A program made the translations under genes and the position numbers. From NCBI GenBank assembly GCA_017503645.1, contig JAFVSR010000005.1, positions 1 to 58,493 on the forward strand: a DNA stretch of 58,493 bases, in the 5' to 3' direction. The DNA comes from Bacteroidaceae bacterium (lineage in GTDB: Bacteria > Bacteroidota > Bacteroidia > Bacteroidales > Bacteroidaceae). Positions 28,206 to 36,598 of the stretch are shown here, in pieces. The notes under the pieces are model-generated. The model was given only the letters and a program-made list of their open reading frames with translations, searched no databases and was not told the origin of the DNA. Numbering within the stretch: the first letter of the stretch is position 1; each line of letters starts with the position of its first letter.

Positions 28206-28348
28206 CAAAGTAAAATACTAGCTATATGCGTAACTATGCTTGTCCGTGAGTGTCGTGTGGCGTAAACAATTGTGTAATATGGCTGTTTTTATATAGTAGG
28301 TAAAGAAATAAAGAGAATTATTAATTATAGAATCTAATTAGTTTAAGT

Positions 28349-29503
28349 ATGAAAAAGTTTATGATTTCACTGGCAATTGCCAGTATTGCAATGGTCTCTT
28401 TTGCACAGGAGGCTGTTAGCGAGGTCGTAGTTCCCACTAAGAAGAATCAGTACGTTACCAACACATTCGGTAGCAACTGGTTTATGGGTGTGAACGGCGG
28501 TGTAAACCTTTACAATGGCGTTTTTATGAATGGTGAGAGCGTGTTTGACCACATTGCTCCCGCAGTTCAGGTTTATGCAGGTAAATGGCACACTCCCGGC
28601 TTCGGATGGAGAGTTGCTTACAATGGCCTCAATGTTCAGACTTATGAGGAGGCTCCTCACAAGACATTTATGAATTTCCACTTCGATGCTATGTTCAACC
28701 TCAGCAATCTTATCTGGGGCTACAACGAGGAGCGCATCTGGAACTTCATACCTTATGTAGGTGCCGGTTGGGGTGCAAGAAAGATCTTTGATGATGAGTA
28801 TGGAGATGGTGACTTGACTGGCTCTATCACAGCTCACGCAGGTTTGATGAACACATTCCGTGTTTCTAAGCACTGGGCTATCAACTTTGAGCTTGGTACA
28901 ACATTCCTCCGCAATGGTTTTGGTGGTAAAGCCGGTCGCAGCGGTCACGATATGCTCTTCACAGCTCTTGCCGGTGTTACTTACAAGTTCAACAAGGTAG
29001 GTTGGGACGAGGCTGCTGACGTTGATGCCATCATGGCTATGAACACAGCTGCTCTTGCAGAGCTCAACACTCAGTTGCAGGCTAAAGAGACAGAGAACGC
29101 AGGTTTGAAGAACCAGTTGGTTGCTGCAAAGAACAACTTGGTTCAGGCGCAGGAGGCTTTGAAGGCAGAGCAGGGCAAGGTTTTGAACATTTCTCAGTCT
29201 GTGTTCTTCGCTTTCAACTCTTCAAAGATCGACAGCAAGAAGGAGATTATCAACTTGCAGGCTTTGGCAGATGCTGTTAAGAACTCTAATGCAAGACTCA
29301 ATGTTGTAGGTTATGCCGACAGCGCTACAGGCTCTGCTACATACAACCAGAAACTTTCTGAGGCTCGTGCAAACGCAGTTATCGACAAGCTCGTTGAGTT
29401 GGGCGTTCCCAAGGCTAAGATTGTTGCCGAGGGTAAGGGTGGTGTTGATACAGAGAAACCCGCTCGTTTGAACCGTCGCGTAATCATCTCAATTGTTGAA
29501 TAA
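28349..29503 (+). CDS. ompA: OmpA-family outer-membrane protein
   Basis: A 384-residue major outer-membrane protein. A signal peptide ends at about residue 20 (VSFAQ). An aromatic-rich beta-barrel domain occupies about 35-220. A coiled-coil linker (about 228-275, many Ala/Gln/Glu/Lys) leads to an OmpA C-terminal domain (about 280-384) that binds peptidoglycan, with the conserved SEARA and LNRRV segments. Codon use is strongly biased (GCT, CTC, AAG), as in very abundant proteins. It is transcribed alone with a long leader and an ideal terminator. It contains one of only two CATG sites found in the window (29032-29035). Confidence 0.93.
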   Translation: MKKFMISLAIASIAMVSFAQEAVSEVVVPTKKNQYVTNTFGSNWFMGVNGGVNLYNGVFMNGESVFDHIAPAVQVYAGKWHTPGFGWRVAYNGLNVQTYEEAPHKTFMNFHFDAMFNLSNLIWGYNEERIWNFIPYVGAGWGARKIFDDEYGDGDLTGSITAHAGLMNTFRVSKHWAINFELGTTFLRNGFGGKAGRSGHDMLFTALAGVTYKFNKVGWDEAADVDAIMAMNTAALAELNTQLQAKETENAGLKNQLVAAKNNLVQAQEALKAEQGKVLNISQSVFFAFNSSKIDSKKEIINLQALADAVKNSNARLNVVGYADSATGSATYNQKLSEARANAVIDKLVELGVPKAKIVAEGKGGVDTEKPARLNRRVIISIVE

Positions 29504-29525
29504 TTGAACAATAATTGATATATGA

Positions 29526-29555
29526 GCGAGCAGGCATTGCCTGCTCGCTTTTTTT
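29526..29555 (+). terminator. Terminator of ompA
   Basis: GCGAGCAGGC (29526-29535) and GCCTGCTCGC (29539-29548) pair perfectly over a three-base loop, followed by seven T residues. Confidence 0.95.
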
Positions 29556-29663
29556 GTCTCTATGCGAAAGCCTGTTTTGTTACTTTGTGGCTTTTGTGGG
29601 CTGCCTACAGTCGATGGTTTTGTCTGTTGTTTTCAACTTTTTTCTAAAATAAACCGCAAAATA

Positions 29664-29695
29664 TTTGGTGGCTATAAAAAAAAGCGCTACTTTTG
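29664..29695 (+). promoter_or_regulatory. Promoter of tRNA-Val
   Basis: TTTG at 29664-29667, 20 bases, TACTTTTG at 29688-29695. A full consensus promoter with start near 29702, about 22 bases ahead of the tRNA. Confidence 0.8.
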
Positions 29696-29723
29696 CATCG
29701 CAATTAAGGATTGCGCACTTATT

Positions 29724-29798
29724 GGACGTTTAGCTCAGCTGGTTTAGAGCATCTGCCTTACAAGCAGAGGGTCGGCGGTTCGAATCCGTCAACGTCCA
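29724..29798 (+). tRNA. tRNA-Val (TAC)
   Basis: A 75-base cloverleaf. The acceptor arm is GGACGTT paired with AACGTCC plus discriminator A29798. The anticodon loop CTTACAA carries TAC (29759-29761). The T arm contains GGTTCGAATCC. The 3' CCA is not encoded. It is monocistronic, with its own promoter and terminator. Confidence 0.97.
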
Positions 29799-29805
29799 CC
29801 GAAGG

Positions 29806-29838
29806 AACCTGTGCATTATTGCCCAGGTTTATTTTTTT
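29806..29838 (+). terminator. Terminator of tRNA-Val
   Basis: AACCTG-t-GCA pairs with TGC-c-CAGGTT (29806-29815 with 29820-29829) with one mismatch, then a T-rich tail. Confidence 0.8.
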
Positions 29839-29932
29839 ATATAAATATTTCTTTTTTACATAATCTTTCTCTTTTTAGCAATAATTTTAATAAACTTTAC
29901 TCTATGAGTGAGTGTTTATGCTTAAAAAGTGC

Positions 29933-29940
29933 TATTTTTG
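29933..29940 (+). promoter_or_regulatory. Promoter -7 box of purB
   Basis: TATTTTTG matches TAnnTTTG; no good -33 TTTG is present. The start near 29947 leaves about 115 bases of leader. Confidence 0.5.
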
Positions 29941-29957
29941 CAACTGCTTTGTTTTAT

Positions 29958-30008
29958 TGCCATAGTTGTTGTCGTGCGCCGGCACGTTATACGGCTTTTT
30001 GTATGGCA
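29958..30008 (+). promoter_or_regulatory. Structured leader hairpin of purB
   Basis: TGCCATA (29958-29964) pairs with TATGGCA (30002-30008), and a second hairpin CGTGC/GCACG (29973-29977 with 29982-29986) sits inside. It lies between the promoter and the purB start. No known purine riboswitch core was recognised. Confidence 0.4.
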
Positions 30009-30062
30009 GTGGTTGCTACAGAGCGTGTCAATAGCATAGAATAACCAAAAGAAACAGATAAA

Positions 30063-31409
30063 ATGGAACTTAATATCCTTACCGCCGTTTCTCCCATTGA
30101 CGGCCGTTACAGGGGGAAAACCGAGGCTCTTGCCGAGTATTTTTCAGAGTATGCGTTGATGAAATATCGCGTGTTTGTGGAGATAGAGTACTATATAGCT
30201 TTGTGCGAATTGCCCATACCGCAACTTGCCGGTGTGGATAAGGCGCTTTTCCCTCGCTTGCGCGAAATATATTCGGCGTTCACGGCTGCCGATGCAAGCC
30301 GCATTAAGGAGATTGAGAGGGTTACCAACCACGATGTAAAGGCGGTTGAGTATTTTATAAAGGAGAAATTCGATGCTATAGGCGGGCTCGATGCATATAA
30401 GGAGTTTGTGCATTTCGGTCTCACATCGCAGGATATAAACAACACATCTATACCTTGCTCCATAAAGGATGCCCTTGCGCAGGTATATTACCCCGCAATA
30501 GAGGAGCTCATTGCGCAGCTCAAGGAGTATGCGCAGGCGTGGAAAGATATACCTATGCTTGCACGCACTCACGGCCAACCGGCCTCTCCCACCCGCCTGG
30601 GCAAGGAGATTATGGTGTTTGTCTATCGTTTGGAGACACAGCTTGCCGAGCTCAAGCGTTGCGCAATTTCTGCTAAATTCGGTGGTGCCACCGGTAATTT
30701 CAATGCTCACAGCGTGGCATACCCCTCAATCGATTGGGTGGCGTTTGCCAACAAGTTCGTGGCCGAGAAGCTGGGGTTGCAGCGCGAGCAGTATACCACA
30801 CAAATCTCCAATTACGATAATTTGGCTGCCCTGTTCGATGCTATGCGCCGCATAAACATCATCATAATGGATATGGACAAAGACTTTTGGCAGTATATCT
30901 CAATGGAGTTCTTCAAACAGAAGATTAAGGCCGGCGAGGTAGGCTCAAGTGCAATGCCTCACAAGGTGAACCCCATAGATTTTGAGAACAGCGAGGGTAA
31001 CCTGGGTATAGCAAACGCAATCCTCGACCACCTGTCGATGAAGCTGCCCATTTCGCGCCTACAGCGCGACCTCACCGACTCCACCGTGCTCCGTAACGTG
31101 GGTGTTCCTATGGGCCATATGATGATTGCCATTAAGAGCTCGCTCGTGGGCTTGCGCAAGTTGTTGCTTAATGAGGGCGCAATATATAACGAGCTGGACA
31201 ACTGTTGGAGTGTTTGTGCCGAGGGTATTCAGACAATCCTTCGTCGCGAGGCCTACCCCAACCCCTACGAGGCGTTGAAGGCTCTCACACGCACCAACGA
31301 GGGCATAAATCAGAACACCCTGTTGCAGTTTATCGACAGCCTCAATGTCGATGAGCGTGTTAAGGAGGAGTTACGCAGCATCACTCCCCACACATATACA
31401 GGCCGATAA
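30063..31409 (+). CDS. purB: Adenylosuccinate lyase
   Basis: A 448-residue enzyme of the fumarase/aspartase superfamily. It acts twice in purine synthesis: cleaving SAICAR to AICAR and adenylosuccinate to AMP, releasing fumarate each time. The signature loop SSAMPHKVNP is at about 293-302; the catalytic His region reads TRTHGQPASPT-like near 166-176. The opening LTAVSPIDGRY and the length place it with the E. coli-type PurB. It heads an operon with a pseudouridine synthase, asnS and manC. Confidence 0.96.
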   Translation: MELNILTAVSPIDGRYRGKTEALAEYFSEYALMKYRVFVEIEYYIALCELPIPQLAGVDKALFPRLREIYSAFTAADASRIKEIERVTNHDVKAVEYFIKEKFDAIGGLDAYKEFVHFGLTSQDINNTSIPCSIKDALAQVYYPAIEELIAQLKEYAQAWKDIPMLARTHGQPASPTRLGKEIMVFVYRLETQLAELKRCAISAKFGGATGNFNAHSVAYPSIDWVAFANKFVAEKLGLQREQYTTQISNYDNLAALFDAMRRINIIIMDMDKDFWQYISMEFFKQKIKAGEVGSSAMPHKVNPIDFENSEGNLGIANAILDHLSMKLPISRLQRDLTDSTVLRNVGVPMGHMMIAIKSSLVGLRKLLLNEGAIYNELDNCWSVCAEGIQTILRREAYPNPYEALKALTRTNEGINQNTLLQFIDSLNVDERVKEELRSITPHTYTGR

Positions 31410-31451
31410 TGAATGAATTGGACCGTGAGGTTCGTAAAAATTAAATAATAG

Positions 31452-32615
31452 ATGGACAATTACAAAGAGAGACGCTCGGATAACAACCGAGGAGGAAAGA
31501 GAGAACGCGCATCGTTCAACCCCAATTTTGGTAGTGATAACAGACTGAACCGTTCGCGTTACAACCGCTCCGAGAACCGCCCGCAGTTTGCGCGCAATGA
31601 GCGTCGTGACAATGAGCAAGGTGGCGATTTTGGTCGCTACAAGTCATACAACAGAGCAGGCCGCGATTTCAACGGCAACCGCTTCGACAGTGATAGGCCT
31701 GCACGCCCCCGTTTCGGTGCCGAAGGCCGCAGCAACCATTACCCTTCACAGCAGGGTGGTGCGGGCTATCGCAGCTCGTATAGTAGTGAACAGCGCGGCA
31801 CATATGGCAAACGTGGTACTCGTTCGGCATACGATCCCAATGCAAAGTACAGCGCAAAGAAACGCACTGCTTATAAAGAGGCAATGATTGACCCCAATGC
31901 TCCCGTGCGCTTGAATAAGTTTCTTGCCAATGCGGGCATCTGCTCACGCCGCGAGGCCGACAACTACATTGAGGCCGGTCTGGTAACCGTTAACGGTGCC
32001 GTGGTGACAGAACTTGGTACAAAGGTTGTTCCCGCCGACGATGTGCGCTTCAACGGCGAGCGCATCAATCCCGAGCGCAAGGTATATGTGCTGCTCAACA
32101 AACCCAAGGATTGCGTTACCACCGTAGATGATCCCCAGGAGCGCAAAACCGTGCTCGACTGCCTGCGTGGCATAGGCAAGGAGAGGATATACCCTGTGGG
32201 CCGCCTCGACCGCAACACCACCGGTGTACTGCTGCTCACAAACGACGGCGATTTGGCGTCGAAACTTACCCATCCCAAATTTATGAAGAAGAAGATATAT
32301 CACGTTACCTGCGACAAGAATGTTGCAATGAGTGATATGGACCTGTTGGTAAACGGCATAGAGCTCGAGGATGGCAATGTCTATGCCGATGAGGTTACCT
32401 ATGTGAACGATGCCGACCGTTCACAGATAGGTATAGAGATACACTCGGGTAAGAATCGTATCGTGCGCCGTATGCTCGAACACCTTGGCTACAAGGTGCA
32501 GAAACTCGACCGCGTGCTCTTTGCCGGTCTCACCAAGAAAAACCTTAAACGCGGCGACTGGCGCTACCTCACCGACAAGGAGGTGAATATGCTGCGTATG
32601 GGAGCTTACGAATAA
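31452..32615 (+). CDS. rRNA pseudouridine synthase (RsuA/RluB family)
   Basis: A 387-residue enzyme that isomerises a uridine in rRNA. The first 145 residues or so are low complexity, rich in Arg, Gly, Asn, Ser and Tyr (many RGG/NRG-like pairs), an extension seen in Bacteroidota homologues. Then come an S4 RNA-binding domain (about 152-210, with RLNKFLANAGICSRREAD) and the catalytic domain with Asp253 in VGRLDRNTTG. Large-subunit (RluB-like) specificity is probable but not provable here. It lies 42 bases after purB and 24 before asnS. Confidence 0.92.
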   Translation: MDNYKERRSDNNRGGKRERASFNPNFGSDNRLNRSRYNRSENRPQFARNERRDNEQGGDFGRYKSYNRAGRDFNGNRFDSDRPARPRFGAEGRSNHYPSQQGGAGYRSSYSSEQRGTYGKRGTRSAYDPNAKYSAKKRTAYKEAMIDPNAPVRLNKFLANAGICSRREADNYIEAGLVTVNGAVVTELGTKVVPADDVRFNGERINPERKVYVLLNKPKDCVTTVDDPQERKTVLDCLRGIGKERIYPVGRLDRNTTGVLLLTNDGDLASKLTHPKFMKKKIYHVTCDKNVAMSDMDLLVNGIELEDGNVYADEVTYVNDADRSQIGIEIHSGKNRIVRRMLEHLGYKVQKLDRVLFAGLTKKNLKRGDWRYLTDKEVNMLRMGAYE

Positions 32616-32639
32616 TATATTTTGCACAAACATAATCTA

Positions 32640-34043
32640 ATGGAAACAATAAAACGAACAAAAATATCGAACTTGCTTGCAAGCAAGGAGTATGGTGCAA
32701 CCGTAAATGTAAAAGGCTGGGTACGCACCCGTCGCAGTAGCAAACAGGTGGCATTCGTGGCGTTGAACGATGGTTCGACAATTAAGAATGTGCAGGTTGT
32801 CATCGATGTGGAGAAATTCGACGAGGAACTTGTGAAGCAATTCACCACCGGTGCCTGCCTCAGTGTAAACGGTACATTGGTAGAGTCTATCGGCGGTGGC
32901 CAGGCTGTGGAGATTCAGGCTACAGAGATAGAGCTCCTGGGTGCCTGCGACAGCACCTATCCCCTGCAGAAGAAGGGCCAGACAATGGAGTATATGCGCA
33001 CCGTGGCACACTTGCGCCCTCGTACCAACACCTTCGGTGCTGTGTTCCGCATACGCCACAATATGGCATACGCCATTCACAAGTTCTTCCACGATAAGGG
33101 CTTTTACTACTTCCACACACCGCTCATCACAGCATCGGACTGCGAGGGTGCCGGTCAGATGTTCCAGGTTACCACAATGAACCTGTACGACCTTAAGAAG
33201 GACGAGAACGGCAGCATCATATACGACAACGATTTCTTTGGCAAGCAGGCCAGCCTCACTGTGTCGGGCCAGCTCGAGGGTGAGCTCGCCGCAACAGCGC
33301 TTGGTGCCATATATACATTCGGCCCCACATTCCGCGCCGAGAACTCAAACACACCTCGCCACCTGGCCGAGTTCTGGATGATTGAGCCCGAGGTTGCCTT
33401 CAACGACATATACGACAATATGGAACTTGCCGAGGAGTTCATAAAGTACTGTGTGCAGTGGGCTCTCGACAACTGTATGGATGATATCACATTCCTCAAC
33501 AATATGATTGACAAGGAACTCATCGAGCGCCTGCGTTCCATCGTAAATACCGAGTTTGTGCGCCTTAGCTACACCGATGGTATAAAAATCCTCGAGGAGG
33601 CTGTTGCCGCCGGTCACAAGTTCGAGTTCCCTGTATATTGGGGCGTGGATTTGGCATCGGAGCACGAGCGTTACTTGGTTGAGACGCACTTCAAACGCCC
33701 TGTTATCCTCACCGACTATCCCAAGGATATAAAGGCCTTCTATATGAAGCAGAACGAGGATGGCAAAACCGTGCGTGCAATGGATGTGCTCTTCCCCAAA
33801 ATCGGTGAAATCATCGGTGGTTCCGAGCGTGAGGCCGACTACGATAAACTGCTCAAGCGCATCGAGGAGATGAACATTCCTATGAAGGATATGTGGTGGT
33901 ACCTCGACACACGTCGTTATGGCTCTTGTCCCCACTCGGGCTTCGGCCTCGGTTTCGAGCGCCTGTTGCTCTTTGTGACAGGTATGGCCAACATACGCGA
34001 TGTAATACCTTTCCCCCGTACACCCAACAACGCTGAATTCTAA
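32640..34043 (+). CDS. asnS: Asparaginyl-tRNA synthetase
   Basis: A 467-residue class II synthetase charging tRNA-Asn. An OB-fold anticodon-binding domain (about 12-105, with VKGWVRTRR) precedes the catalytic core. Motif 2 includes [21 protein letters not shown] and motif 3 ends in [10 protein letters not shown]. An asparagine-type rather than aspartate-type specificity is supported by length and by overall resemblance to AsnS. A TTG at 32622 extends the frame, but the ATG at 32640 is preferred. manC starts 10 bases after the stop. Confidence 0.95.
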   Translation: METIKRTKISNLLASKEYGATVNVKGWVRTRRSSKQVAFVALNDGSTIKNVQVVIDVEKFDEELVKQFTTGACLSVNGTLVESIGGGQAVEIQATEIELLGACDSTYPLQKKGQTMEYMRTVAHLRPRTNTFGAVFRIRHNMAYAIHKFFHDKGFYYFHTPLITASDCEGAGQMFQVTTMNLYDLKKDENGSIIYDNDFFGKQASLTVSGQLEGELAATALGAIYTFGPTFRAENSNTPRHLAEFWMIEPEVAFNDIYDNMELAEEFIKYCVQWALDNCMDDITFLNNMIDKELIERLRSIVNTEFVRLSYTDGIKILEEAVAAGHKFEFPVYWGVDLASEHERYLVETHFKRPVILTDYPKDIKAFYMKQNEDGKTVRAMDVLFPKIGEIIGGSEREADYDKLLKRIEEMNIPMKDMWWYLDTRRYGSCPHSGFGLGFERLLLFVTGMANIRDVIPFPRTPNNAEF

Positions 34044-34053
34044 AACATACTCT

Positions 34054-35139
34054 ATGAACAACCGATATTGTGTGATAATGGCCGGAGGCATAGGCTCGCG
34101 CCTATGGCCTTTGAGCCGCAAGAATAAACCTAAACAGTTTCACGACCTGTTGGGGTGTGGTCGCACCTTGTTGCAACAAACCTTCGACAGGTACAGTCGC
34201 GTTGTTCCCCGAGAGAATATAATAGTATCCACCCACGTCGATTATACCGACCTTGTGCGCGAGCAGTTGCCCGAACTGCCAGAGGACCAGGTGTTGCACG
34301 AGCCTGCCTTTCGTGGTACTGCGCCCAGCATAGCCTATGTGGCTTGCCACATACGTCAGCTCAACCCCAATGCAAACATAGTGGTTGCGCAGGCCGACCA
34401 GTTGGTGCTCAACGAGGAGCTGTTTGTTGAAACAGTAAGCAAGGGGCTCGATTTTGTGTCGGGCAACAATAAACTTGTTGTGGTGGGTATTAAACCCACC
34501 TGCCCCGAAACACGCTACGGCTACATACAAGCCGACGCACTTGTCGATGGTGAGGATGCCCTATACAGCGTGCGCACCTTCACCGAGAAGCCCGCGCTTG
34601 AATTTGCGCGTATCTTTATGGAGAGCGGTGAGTTCTATTGGAACTCCGGTATATATATGTGGAACGTGAACACCCTCATAGAAACGATGACCACTTTCTT
34701 GCCCGATATGATGGGCGAGCTTGAGAAGGTGTTCCGTGAAATTCCCGTGCGTTCCGAGCGTCGTAAGCGCGGCTACGAGATATACACCTCTTTCCCCAAC
34801 GCCTCTATGGATATGAGCGTGATGGAGCGTGCCGAGAACGTCTGCCTGCTTGTGGGTGAGTTCGGCTGGGCCGACATAGGTACGTGGGATACTCTTTACG
34901 GAACGCTGCCCAAGGACAACGAAGCTAATGTGGTAATGCAATCGCGTTGTCTCAAGTATGGCAGCAACAACAACATAGTATCTGTTCCCGCGGGCAAACT
35001 TGTGGTATTGCAGGATGTCGATGACCTGTTGGTGGTGGATAGCGGCAATGTGCTTATGGTGTGTCGCAAAGGGAGCGAACAGAATATACGCAAGTTCCTT
35101 AACGATGTGCGTATGAAACTTGGCGAAGAGTACTTATAG
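34054..35139 (+). CDS. manC: Mannose-1-phosphate guanylyltransferase
   Basis: A 361-residue nucleotidyltransferase making GDP-mannose from GTP and mannose-1-phosphate, the donor for capsule, O-antigen and protein glycans (via GDP-fucose too). The nucleotide-binding signature GGIGSRLWPLSRKNKPKQ is at 11-28, and TFTEKP near 175 is the second motif. It lacks the C-terminal phosphomannose isomerase domain of the bifunctional enzymes. It is last in the purB operon and ends at a terminator shared with the convergent transglycosylase gene. Confidence 0.94.
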   Translation: MNNRYCVIMAGGIGSRLWPLSRKNKPKQFHDLLGCGRTLLQQTFDRYSRVVPRENIIVSTHVDYTDLVREQLPELPEDQVLHEPAFRGTAPSIAYVACHIRQLNPNANIVVAQADQLVLNEELFVETVSKGLDFVSGNNKLVVVGIKPTCPETRYGYIQADALVDGEDALYSVRTFTEKPALEFARIFMESGEFYWNSGIYMWNVNTLIETMTTFLPDMMGELEKVFREIPVRSERRKRGYEIYTSFPNASMDMSVMERAENVCLLVGEFGWADIGTWDTLYGTLPKDNEANVVMQSRCLKYGSNNNIVSVPAGKLVVLQDVDDLLVVDSGNVLMVCRKGSEQNIRKFLNDVRMKLGEEYL

Positions 35140-35152
35140 ACGGTATGAGAAT

Positions 35153-35192
35153 AACAAAAATGGTTTGCACCTGAGTGCAAACCATTTTTGTT
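35153..35192. terminator. Bidirectional terminator manC / transglycosylase
   Basis: A perfect 18-bp stem (35153-35170 with 35175-35192) with loop CTGA and A/T-rich outer arms. It separates two convergent genes and reaches into the stop codon of the minus-strand gene. Confidence 0.9.
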
Positions 35193-36168
35193 ATTTAATA
35201 ACCCATTTGCTGTTGTGGGCCCTGGTCTCTTCGGGGTTGTAGTGTAGCCGTGCCGAGTCGGGTATCAGTACCGTGTATCGTTTGCCGCTTTTGTTGTTCA
35301 ATTCAGCCTCCCTTATCCAGGGGTTTGCCTCGCGCAGTTGCAGGAATGTGAGCCCGTGTCTTTTGGCTATCGAAGGCCAGTTGATAACCGCTTTGCTTGC
35401 TGTTATGGTTTTTGCTATGGGCAGGGGCGGGTACAAGTCGCGGTGTTGTATTATGAAGCCATATTTCACGGGGTCGCTGAAAATCTCTTTTGCAGCAAGC
35501 AGGCGGAAGAGGTAGCGCGATGTCTCGGGCACCAACTGCAGGTTTATTGCTTTCTCCTCCTTTTGCTTGTCTATGCGCTTGCTTATGCTGTTGCGCCCTG
35601 CATTGTAGCTTGCTGCCACGGTGAGCCAGTCGCCATACTCCTCGTACGACTCCTTCAAATAGGCGCAGGCAGCACGGGTGGCCTTCTCTATGTGGTATCT
35701 CTCATCTATACTGTTGTTAACCTCCAGGCCATATTGGCGGGCGGTCTTGTCCATAAATTGCCACAAGCCTGCCGCGCCCACCGTGGAGCGCGCATATATA
35801 TCTCCGTTGCTTTCAATAATCATAAGGTATTTGAAATCGTCGGGCACACCGCACTCTTTTAATAGTGGCTCCACCACGGGAAAGAGGCGATTTGCACGTT
35901 TTATTTGCAGCAGGGTGTTTATGTGCGAATATGTGAATGCGAGTATCTCGCGGTCCATCCTCTCGCGGCGGTCTTGCTGTGTGAGGGTGATATCTTCGCC
36001 TGCAAATGTTATTTTTGCGGGTGGTATGGGCGATACTGCACAATAGGGTATTTGCGAGTATGGCACATTGAACTTGTCTGCTGCGCTGTTGCCAAGTATT
36101 GCCGTTATGGTTGCTGTTGCGGCAATTGTCAGCGCGCATATTGTTAATTTCTTATTTAAGAATTTCAT
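35191..36168 (-). CDS. Membrane-associated lytic transglycosylase with LysM
   Basis: A 325-residue peptidoglycan lyase of the MltD type. A signal or anchor segment lies at about 8-26. The SLT domain (about 95-250) has the catalytic Glu119 in MIIESNGD, GAAGLWQF (131-138) and the later AYLKESYEEYG and AASYNAGR motifs. A single LysM-like carbohydrate-binding module lies near 268-312. The frame opens earlier, at 36219, but the -7 box at 36217-36224 places the transcript start about there, so the ATG at 36168 in front of the hydrophobic segment is the real start. Confidence 0.9.
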   Translation of the reverse strand: MKFLNKKLTICALTIAATATITAILGNSAADKFNVPYSQIPYCAVSPIPPAKITFAGEDITLTQQDRRERMDREILAFTYSHINTLLQIKRANRLFPVVEPLLKECGVPDDFKYLMIIESNGDIYARSTVGAAGLWQFMDKTARQYGLEVNNSIDERYHIEKATRAACAYLKESYEEYGDWLTVAASYNAGRNSISKRIDKQKEEKAINLQLVPETSRYLFRLLAAKEIFSDPVKYGFIIQHRDLYPPLPIAKTITASKAVINWPSIAKRHGLTFLQLREANPWIREAELNNKSGKRYTVLIPDSARLHYNPEETRAHNSKWVIK

Positions 36169-36216
36169 CTGTTTGGTTGGCTTGTTGTGTAATAAATGTT
36201 CTCTCTTATTATATTG

Positions 36217-36224
36217 CAAAAATA
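36217..36224 (-). promoter_or_regulatory. Promoter -7 box of the transglycosylase gene
   Basis: The complement reads TATTTTTG, a match to TAnnTTTG, about 50 bases upstream of the chosen ATG. Confidence 0.5.
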
Positions 36225-36374
36225 GCTCTTTTCACCGCAAAAATCAAGCCTGTATGTCGCTTTCGTCTTGTTCTTTTTGTGGATTTTATATTTGTACGTT
36301 TATTTCTTCTGCTTGGCAGGGGATTTTGTAGTCATTGCGGCATAGGGCCTTTCTTTTTTTAGAGTTTGCTTATG

Positions 36375-36478
36375 TGCTCGTTTGTGGAATTTTTGCGCTT
36401 GCGCGCGAAAATTAACTGCACTCGCTGCAAAATATTAAAGTAAACTTTATATATCTTGCTCGTTTGTGGAATTTTTGC
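36375..36478. repeat. Intergenic repeat module with palindrome
   Basis: A 22-base unit starting TGCTCGTTTGTGG occurs at 36375-36396 and again at 36457-36478. Between them CACTCGCTGC leads to the palindrome TAAAGTAAACTTTA. The section 36419-36466 closely matches 45986-46031 in the long repeat copy, including the palindrome and the following TGCTCGTTTG. Confidence 0.75.
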
Positions 36479-36480
36479 CG

Positions 36481-36488
36481 TAAATTTG
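36481..36488 (+). promoter_or_regulatory. Promoter -7 box of the rRNA methyltransferase gene
   Basis: TAAATTTG follows the second 22-base repeat directly. It supports the start codon at 36599 over an upstream open frame beginning at 36464. Confidence 0.5.
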
Positions 36489-36598
36489 CAAAAGCAAAGC
36501 TGTTGCAGGGGGGAGTGCCTCTTTGCTTGCCGTTAGCGGTGCTTTACTATTACTTTTTTGTTGATTTAGGAGCATTTCCTGTTTTTCATTTGAATATT

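Larger units (their letters stand above)
36169..36598. other. Divergent intergenic region with repeats
   Basis: 430 bases without a gene, between the transglycosylase (leftward) and the rRNA methyltransferase (rightward). It holds a leftward -7 box near 36217, a rightward -7 box near 36481, a 22-base direct repeat and the palindromic module also found at 45986-46031. About 110 bases of leader precede the methyltransferase start. Confidence 0.7.

Noticed and set aside
29811-30044. 77-residue frame before purB
   Set aside because: Covers a terminator and the promoter/leader of purB; no coding signal.
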